In this document: positions 58,641 through 64,000 of the stretch, one piece after another
Layout: each line of letters opens with the position of its first letter
Position numbering within the stretch: the stretch's first letter is position 1
DNA from: Branchiostoma floridae
Lineage: Eukaryota > Chordata > Leptocardii > Amphioxiformes > Branchiostomatidae
NCBI RefSeq assembly: GCF_000003815.2
Contig: NC_049988.1
Location: forward strand, 17,406,564-17,470,563
Length of the DNA stretch: 64,000 bases
Direction of reading: 5' to 3'
The notes under the pieces: generated by a model
Seen by the model: the letters and a program-made list of their open reading frames with translations, nothing else
The model's database searches: none
Told to the model about the DNA's origin: nothing
Translations under genes and position numbers: made by a program

Positions 58641-59009
58641 TTTCCGGATGGTACCCAGGCTAGGAAAGACTGAAGTATCGCAATAACCTTCGGAATAAAG
58701 GAAGAAGTTCTGAGAATCGCCCACCTCCAAAACTCGCGTATCAGAAAACGACTGTTATTTCCGAAATGCATCTCGACGCACTACAGACCTTCATTCCGAA
58801 AAGTATGAAAATCTCCTACTTCCTTAGCAAAACTGAAGGAACCTAGCAAGTTAATATAAAGGCTTGAAAAATGAGTCATTCAAAAGAAATCACCCCCGTG
58901 CAAGTTTTTCTACACACGTACTTTGCACTGCCTAAACACGATGCAAGTACAAATATAGTCTTGTAGGAAGACGTTTCTTTCAAGTCAAGACCTTTTCCGG
59001 TCAAGAACA

Positions 59010-59178
59010 AATCATGGACTTCCTCTTTAGTGAGAACGCCGGAAAGAGAAAGAGTAAAACGCGGGAAACTGGTTAAGATACGTACCTTTCATCAAGGACA
59101 AATCACGGACTTCCTCTTTAGTCAAAAACGAAAGAGTAAAACGCGGAAAGCTGGTTTAGATACGTACCTTTCATGTTC
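59010..59178. repeat. Tandem duplication, 91-bp period
   Basis: Two copies run from AATCA(T/C)GGACTTCCTCTTTA at 59010 and 59101, each through AAAGAGTAAAACGCG and GATACGTACCTTTCAT. The second copy is about 13 bp shorter. Confidence 0.75.
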
Positions 59179-59238
59179 GGAGCGTTTCCGTCTCTCCAGG
59201 AACGTTTTGATTCAAGTCAGGATAACGGTTACTAACCG

Positions 59239-59586
59239 TGCAAGGCTCGAAATACTTTTTTTGCATACCTGCACTGGTGCTGGTAACATTGAAAGTTACC
59301 TGCACCTGACAAATTTTACCTGCACCACTATGAATTTAGAAAGTATGGATCATACTAAAATTTTTCAAAAACATTTGCAATTTTTTTTTTCTTTTATACT
59401 TTATATGTGGCTATAGTCAATGCAGCTGATAACAATCCATATACACCTACATCATAGAGCATTTATGTATAAAACCCAGTACATGTCCCAGTGCAGGTTA
59501 GGTGCAGGTAGACACCAGAAATACCTGCACAGCTCCAGTTTTACCTGCACTAACCTGCATATGCAGGTGGTATTTCGAGCCCTGCA
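59239..59586. mobile_element. MITE-like element with GGCTCGAAATAC ends and CACCTGCA repeats
   Basis: The left end GCAAGGCTCGAAATAC is mirrored by GTATTTCGAGCCCTGC at the right. The interior carries many inverted and direct copies of ACCTGCAC/GTGCAGGT. There is no coding capacity. Confidence 0.65.
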
Positions 59587-60072
59587 ACGTCAACGTCAAG
59601 GGCAGCAGGTGCACGCGTGGGCCGTTCACCTTGTATTTCCGGTATCAGGAGAAAGACGCAAGAAGTGTGTAAAGGATAAAACCTATAGTGAGTGAAAGAG
59701 CCTAGGATAAAGTACTTTTATCGTTAAAATGTCAGCCGGTTTGTCTGGGCGTAGGTTGTTGTTGGGAAAATAAGCTATGGGGGGCACTGAGCTGGTAACG
59801 TGAATGTCACACTGATGGACGAAAGGAGGGTGGATTTGCTATTTCGGTGTCTCTGTTGTTGGCGGCTAGGGGGTGAGAGGAGTCGCAGAATGTTATTTGA
59901 GGCAAAGTTGATCATGATTTGGTTGGCCTTTTATCAACTGAACTATGCTCCCAATAACATATCACCTCATTTTTTTATGACTCGGGTTGTCGTTCTTTAT
60001 GAGATTCGGCCGCTGGGTCTCAGGCTTAAAGCTAAACAAAAAGGAAAATCACGAGAGCTGTATACTTTTTTG

Positions 60073-60162
60073 TAGCCTGGTTACCAAACCCCAGCCCGAT
60101 CTCAAGTATCTATCGTGCCCAACACGAAAGATATCTGAGGTTGGGGTATGGTATCCAGGCTA
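60073..60162. mobile_element. Short foldback element (90 bp)
   Basis: The arm TAGCCTGGTTACCAAACCCC...AAGTATCTATCGTG is followed by its imperfect reverse complement CACGAAAGATATCTGAGG...TATCCAGGCTA, giving a long hairpin. It is likely a minimal MITE. Confidence 0.65.
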
Positions 60163-60613
60163 ACTTCTTTGTGGCGTTGTCTCAAACCAAGGCAATGAGC
60201 ACATCTCAGCCGACTGCAGTATGGCATTCAATTTTTTTCAATGAAAGAAGACAATTTTTGATTGTAAATTCATTTACGATGCAACAAGAGTCAGAAAAAT
60301 GACAAGAAGGCCAACTTTGGCGGACACTAGCTAGATATCTGACTTAGAGAGTTGTCTCTTCGGTTTTATGTTGTCTTCGCGTAAAACTAGGAGTAAAGAT
60401 CGTCGCCAACGAGTGCTGCCGTATGCAGACGCGTGCGATTTTCATCAAGTACGGGGCAGCCCGTCGGCAAGGCGTACGTTCTTTTCGTCACAGGGCAAAA
60501 TAATGTTGTGTAATACCTCCTAATTAAAAAAAAAACTTACTAAACTGGAGTTAGAGAGATGGCGATATCCATAAAAGGTACTAGAGACAAAAAGTACTTC
60601 GCACAGTACGAAT

Positions 60614-60687
60614 TGGCCAGTACGGGGATCGAACCCGCGACATTCGCGTTATTAGCAAGACGCTCTAACCAACTGAGCTAACCGGCC
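60614..60687 (-). tRNA. tRNA-Ile (anticodon AAT), one stem mismatch
   Basis: This 74-nt cloverleaf begins GGCCGGTTAGCTCAGTTGG and has a T arm GCGGGTTCGATCCCCGT and an acceptor ending ACTGGCCA. The anticodon loop CTAATAA gives AAT, read as inosine-AU for isoleucine. The acceptor and T stems pair fully (G-U allowed). The anticodon stem TCTTG/CGCGA has a T-C mismatch at 29:41, absent in the copy at 61136. A T5 run about 25 nt downstream on the minus strand could terminate Pol III. Confidence 0.9.
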
Positions 60688-60900
60688 AGACGAAATGCAG
60701 CCGGTAATTACGTTAATAGGTTAATTACGTTAATTAAGGGTAAAGACTGTTGCCGACAAATGCTGTTGTTCTATACTTCAGTTGTATGCAGAGGCGCAAT
60801 GAAACATGTCGTACGATTCTTGTCGTGCAATATTCAGCAAGATTGGGACGGGTCGGCTCGTCGGCAAGGCATACGACGTCCTTTTCCTCAAAGAGCAGAA

Positions 60901-61116
60901 TAATGCTGTATGACACATTTTTATTTTCACCAAAGCAACACTTACTAAACTGGTTAAGAGTTAGAGAGATTGCACTATCCAAAAGTAAAAGGTATTAGAG
61001 ACAAAAAGTAATGCTGTATGACACATTTTTATTTTCACCAAAGCAACACTTACTAAACTGGTTAAGAGTTAGAGAGATAGCACTTTCCAAAAGTAAAAGG
61101 TATTAGAGACAAAAAG
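60901..61116. repeat. 108-bp perfect-register tandem duplication
   Basis: TAATGCTGTATGACACATTT starts at 60901 and again at 61009. The two units differ at only a few bases, so this is a recent local duplication inside the tRNA cassette. Confidence 0.85.
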
Positions 61117-61135
61117 TACTGTTTGTAGTACGAAT

Positions 61136-61209
61136 TGGCCAGTACGGGGATCGAACCCGCGACATTCGCGTTATTAGCACGACGCTCTAACCAACTGAGC
61201 TAACCGGCC
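61136..61209 (-). tRNA. tRNA-Ile (anticodon AAT)
   Basis: This 74-nt cloverleaf is nearly identical to the gene at 60614. The anticodon stem TCGTG/CGCGA pairs fully and the loop CTAATAA gives AAT. The acceptor is GGCCGGT/ACTGGCC with discriminator A and no encoded CCA, as expected for a nuclear gene. Internal A and B boxes are intact. It is the better preserved copy of the duplicated pair. Confidence 0.94.
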
Positions 61210-61449
61210 AGATGAATCAGATCTCTTAATTAAGTCAATAGGATAATTACGTTAATTACGGGTAAAGCGGATTGTTGCCGACAAATGCTGTTTATACTTC
61301 TGTTGTATGCAGAGGTGCCATCAAACATGTTACACAATTCTTGTCGTACAATTTTCAGCAAGGTTGGGACGGCCGGTGGGACCGTCAACAAGTTTGTGCG
61401 ACGTGTTTTTTCGTCACAAGGCAGAAGAATGATACGATGTGGCTTCGTG

Positions 61450-61640
61450 TGTGGCGCGCGTAACTGGTAGAACGCTCGCGGCTTGAGGTCCCGAGTTCAG
61501 TACTCGTCGTGCCCCTGACGTTCTATCCTTGGGAAACGAACTTTGCACGACCTTCCTCACTTCCCCCAGGTGTAAAAATGGGTACCTGACTTCGGACGGG
61601 GCGGTAAAAAGAATGCCTTTACCTTCTGTCTGTACGGTGT
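61450..61640 (+). mobile_element. tRNA-derived SINE
   Basis: The plus strand reads a decayed tRNA head (GCGCGTAACTGGTAGAACGC, then CCCGAGTTCAGTACTCG). The same body as the other copies follows: CTTGGGAAACGAACTTTGCA, then CCTCACTTCCCCCAGGTGTA and AAATGGGTACCTGACTTCGG. It ends in a GTATGTGACACTG-type tail. It sits at the broken end of the tRNA cassette duplication. Confidence 0.7.
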
Positions 61641-62049
61641 ATGTGACACTGTTCATATATTATAATAAGTTACTAAACTTAAGCTTGAGTGCAGTGCCTC
61701 ATTGTCCTCGTCTGTCCTAAAGCAAATACATGTACATAAGCATGTAGGTGTACAGGTAAAATATGTTGCGCGAGACATCCACCACTGCCCCAAGAATATG
61801 TAATCAATTTGCTGTCGTGAACCTATCTAAGGGCGCGTCACATTTGTTGTACGACCGTCATACGATGGCAAACTGGATTCTTGAGACAGTCGTAAATGTA
61901 TCGTGCGATCTTGGGACAGTCTTACATGAGTCTTACATGAGTCGTACGAAATTCAGCTGTCTTTTTGCCTCAAACGCAGTCTTAGATCCCTTTCAGTGAT
62001 TGGTTCTGTCACAGTCTACTTGAAAATTCTACGACTAATGTAACCTCGT

Positions 62050-62640
62050 CCTTTATACCCCTGTCACATTTGGCGAAAATCGATCGGACGACGATTTTAC
62101 AGCGATCGCCCGAGCCTCGCTTATAATAATAACTTGATTGCACAACAATTGTACAAGGTGCAAAGAATGGCTTATATGTATATGTGACAGGGACGGTTTN
62201 NNNNNNNNNNNNNNNNNNNNNNNNNNNNNNNNNNNNNNNNNNNNNNNNNNNNNNNNNNNNNNNNNNNNNNNNNNNNNNNNNNNNNNNNNNNNNNNNNNNN
62301 NNNNNNNNNNNNNNNNNNNNNNNNNNNNNNNNNNNNNNNNNNNNNNNNNNNNNNNNNNNNNNNNNNNNNNNNNNNNNNNNNNNNNNNNNNNNNNNNNNNN
62401 NNNNNNNNNNNNNNNNNNNNNNNNNNNNNNNNNNNNNNNNNNNNNNNNNNNNNNNNNNNNNNNNNNNNNNNNNNNNNNNNNNNNNNNNNNNNNNNNNNNN
62501 NNNNNNNNNNNNNNNNNNNNNNNNNNNNNNNNNNNNNNNNNNNNNNNNNNNNNNNTTTCCAGCGATCCGGAGGTCTGGTAGAGACTAGATATTCCATCGA
62601 TACGCCCGAAGATCGCGGATAATGTGACAGGGGTATAAGG
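62050..62640. mobile_element. TIR element spanning an assembly gap
   Basis: The left end CTTTATACCCCTGTCACATT is mirrored by AATGTGACAGGGGTATAAGG at the right (to 62640). Both interiors have CGATCG/GCGATC-rich text. 356 N fill the middle, so internal content is unknown. TATGTGACAGGGACGG just left of the gap may be a further copy of the end. Confidence 0.65.
62200..62555. other. Assembly gap (356 N)
   Basis: This run of N lies within the TIR element. The long X-containing frames across it are artefacts. Confidence 0.99.
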
Positions 62641-62773
62641 GCGTATGTTACAGATTTAATGGGATGGGGGTTCATTGCCCCTAAGTTTGTACGATATGTT
62701 CATTTTACATTTTCGACTGTTTCAGATTATCTAGCCATAAAAGAGGCATGTAACCTTTAACAAAACATCTAAT

Positions 62774-62847
62774 TGGCCAGCACGGGGGTCGAACCCGCGA
62801 CCTTCGCGTTATCAGCACGACGCTCTAACCAACTGAGCTAACCGGCC
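62774..62847 (-). tRNA. tRNA-Ile-like with anticodon GAT
   Basis: This 74-nt cloverleaf has the same 5' half as the AAT genes (GGCCGGTTAGCTCAGTTGG). The anticodon loop is CTGATAA, so the anticodon is GAT. The anticodon stem TCGTG/CGCGA pairs fully. The T arm is GCGGGTTCGACCCCCGT and the acceptor GGCCGGT/GCTGGCC pairs with G-U at two positions. A TTTT terminator lies about 9 nt downstream. Eukaryotic nuclei normally decode AUU/AUC with inosine-bearing AAT tRNA, so a GAT gene is unusual; it may be a drifted copy. Confidence 0.88.
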
Positions 62848-62954
62848 TGCACCTGTTACTCCAGACTCACCAGCCGAGCTTAGAAAAAAATTCTTCCATA
62901 ACTTAACAACCCCTGGCATAAGGGGTAGGCAATGCCCCTGCTCTATCATACATT

Positions 62955-63058
62955 GATACAAGCAGAGGTTGGGTCGCAGATTTTTACAGACCCGCTTCCC
63001 TCAGAATACGGTTCAAATCCCGACCACCATCATCTCCGCGCCCCAACCTCTACTTGGA
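62955..63058. mobile_element. Small MITE-like element, AAGCAGAGGTTGGG ends
   Basis: CAAGCAGAGGTTGGG at the left is mirrored by CCCCAACCTCTACTTGGAG at the right. It is the same terminal family as 54870-55005. Confidence 0.6.
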
Positions 63059-63150
63059 GAATAGGGAATTTCGTGGGCTCGGGTGGACCCTCATCTTGGA
63101 CATGTTGATTGCATTCATCATTTCGGAGGGTGACGTAAAGCCACATCCGC

Positions 63151-63295
63151 CTAATCTCCAAGCAGATCCACGGTGGCGTAATATAGTATCAAACCCTCCG
63201 GTGCCCGTTTGACTCCCTTTGGCCGGCTATGCTCCTTGGCCAGCTTTGATACTGACTAGTATCTTATGGCACCGTAGGATCTGCTTGGAGATTAG
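63151..63295. mobile_element. MITE-like element (145 bp) with perfect 18-bp inverted ends
   Basis: CTAATCTCCAAGCAGATC at the left and GATCTGCTTGGAGATTAG at the right are exact inverted repeats. Flanks CATCCGC (63144-63150 and 63296-63302) are an exact 7-bp direct repeat, a likely target-site duplication. The interior shares GGCCGGCTATGCTCCTTGGC with the element at 55403. Confidence 0.82.
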
Positions 63296-63358
63296 CATCC
63301 GCCTAAGCTGCATAGAAGCCTCTCTGCAGCTGGGCCTCCCCGTCTTTATTGGCCCATA

Positions 63359-63460
63359 ATACACTTTTGCTGGCCGTTTCTTTTTGTACTGGGTCGCTTG
63401 TACTACGGACTGGCAGTACAAGCGACCCAATAAAACAAGAAAAGGCCAGCAAAAGTGTAT
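63359..63460. repeat. 102-bp long hairpin (inverted duplication)
   Basis: The left arm ATACACTTTTGCTGGCC... runs through GTCGCTTGTACT. The right arm is AGTACAAGCGACCC... through GGCCAGCAAAAGTGTAT, with about 10 unpaired bases between. Arms are about 46 nt with few mismatches. A single-arm relative lies at about 57458-57535. Confidence 0.8.
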
Positions 63461-63805
63461 CGTGAACTGAAAAAAAGACGGAAAAAGCCCAGAGAGCCTG
63501 CTGTGGAGGCAATTATCCGCCCGTGTATGAGTACCAGACTGACTACGCTGGCTAGCATGTCCAGGTCAAAAATGCAAAAAAAAGGGGAATTTCTGCTGCA
63601 GTACCAATGTCACATACCAGGGGACCCAAGATCGAGATTGACCTTCGTCTTTCCAACACCTACCCACATCCCAAATATAATTATAATTCTAATCCACCAA
63701 GAAGTTCTTGAGTTATGATGAACAGAACTATCCGGAAAACCGTGACAAACAGACACACAGACACAACAATAATTACTCGAAAAAGCACATTGACGCTACT
63801 CACCA

Positions 63806-63976
63806 AGCAGAGGTTCGACTCAGATTGTTTTTGTGACGTATTTTTAGGCGTTTTTGTCGGGCTTTCTATCAGCCGACGGACATAAAGAAAACGGTACGTA
63901 TAGTAAGCCAGACAAACTGTACGCCTAAAACACGTCAAAAACAGCCGGAACCGAACGCCTAACCTCTGCTGGAGAG
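63806..63976. mobile_element. MITE-like element, CCAAGCAGAGGTT ends
   Basis: CACCAAGCAGAGGTTCG at the left is mirrored by GCCTAACCTCTGCTGGAGAG at the right. Internal TGACGTATTTTTAGGCG and CGCCTAAAACACGTCA are also inverted, so the element could fold along most of its length. Confidence 0.6.
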
Positions 63977-64000
63977 TACGGTGGTTCTACCTCAATTAGG

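Larger units (their letters stand above)
60391..61450. repeat. Tandem segmental duplication carrying tRNA-Ile genes
   Basis: Related segments start near 60391, 60745 and 61267, each with GTCGGCAAGG- or GCCGACAAATGCTG-type text, TATGCAGA(G/C)G and (A/G)AATAATG. Copies 1 and 2 each contain a tRNA-Ile(AAT), 522 bp apart. The third copy is cut short and runs into a SINE. Confidence 0.65.

Noticed and set aside
61456-61515. tRNA-like sequence on the plus strand
   Set aside because: It has A- and B-box-like text but no acceptor pairing, and is followed by a SINE body. It was called a SINE head instead.
62138-62675. Three long frames on both strands
   Set aside because: All cross the second assembly gap.
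1-64000. CRISPR array, bacterial operon, riboswitch or phage-type system
   Set aside because: Spliceosomal introns, tRNA genes without encoded CCA, SINEs and MITEs show this is animal nuclear DNA. No spaced direct-repeat array was seen.

Overview
The window is a piece of a metazoan nuclear genome, most likely a cephalochordate (amphioxus, Branchiostoma). The evidence is a chordate-type IGF2BP/IMP gene spread over more than 49 kb with canonical GT-AG introns, nuclear tRNA-Ile genes, tRNA-headed SINEs, several families of short terminal-inverted-repeat (MITE-like) elements of the kind I associate with lancelets, and two assembly gaps (39846-40229 and 62200-62555). The species assignment is inference. 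The gene assignment is strong, because seven minus-strand exons join in one open frame of 224 codons.

Positions 1-53970 hold the 5' half of one minus-strand gene, an IGF2 mRNA-binding protein (IMP/VICKZ family). Going right to left, exon 1 (53790-53970) and exon 2 (50606-50666) encode RRM1, exons 3-5 (8452-8555, 7664-7727, 7266-7317) encode RRM2, exon 6 (5355-5479) encodes a Gly/Asn/Tyr/Arg-rich linker, and exon 7 (5081-5167) encodes the first half of KH1 with its GKGG loop. The rest of KH1 and KH2-KH4 must lie left of position 1; I found no further exon in 1-5080. A promoter-like region follows exon 1 at 53971-54520. A GC-rich candidate alternative first exon lies inside intron 1 (52939-53116) and ends in the same splice phase as exon 1.

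Intron 2 is 42,050 bp and is the most interesting part. Between about 13.3 and 41.5 kb it contains a string of CpG-rich modules of 100-300 bp, unusually rich in the palindrome CACGTG (39 copies counted by eye in the intron, 35 of them in 20 kb). Seven of these E-boxes are preceded, always on the + strand, by a composite site: a GCGC-type core, exactly 4 nt, then TTYRAA, then 3-14 nt, then CACGTG. The first part matches the CDE/CHR arrangement recognised by E2F and LIN54 (DREAM/MuvB). I see no protein gene nested in this intron; nearly all of its open frames look like chance.

From 54.5 to 64 kb the sequence changes to repeat-rich intergenic DNA: MITE-like elements with at least four kinds of terminal inverted repeat, SINE copies, hairpins, tandem duplications and three minus-strand tRNA-Ile genes. 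Two have anticodon AAT and sit in a duplicated cassette of about 522 bp. One has anticodon GAT, which is unusual for a nuclear eukaryotic tRNA-Ile. No second protein-coding gene could be supported there.
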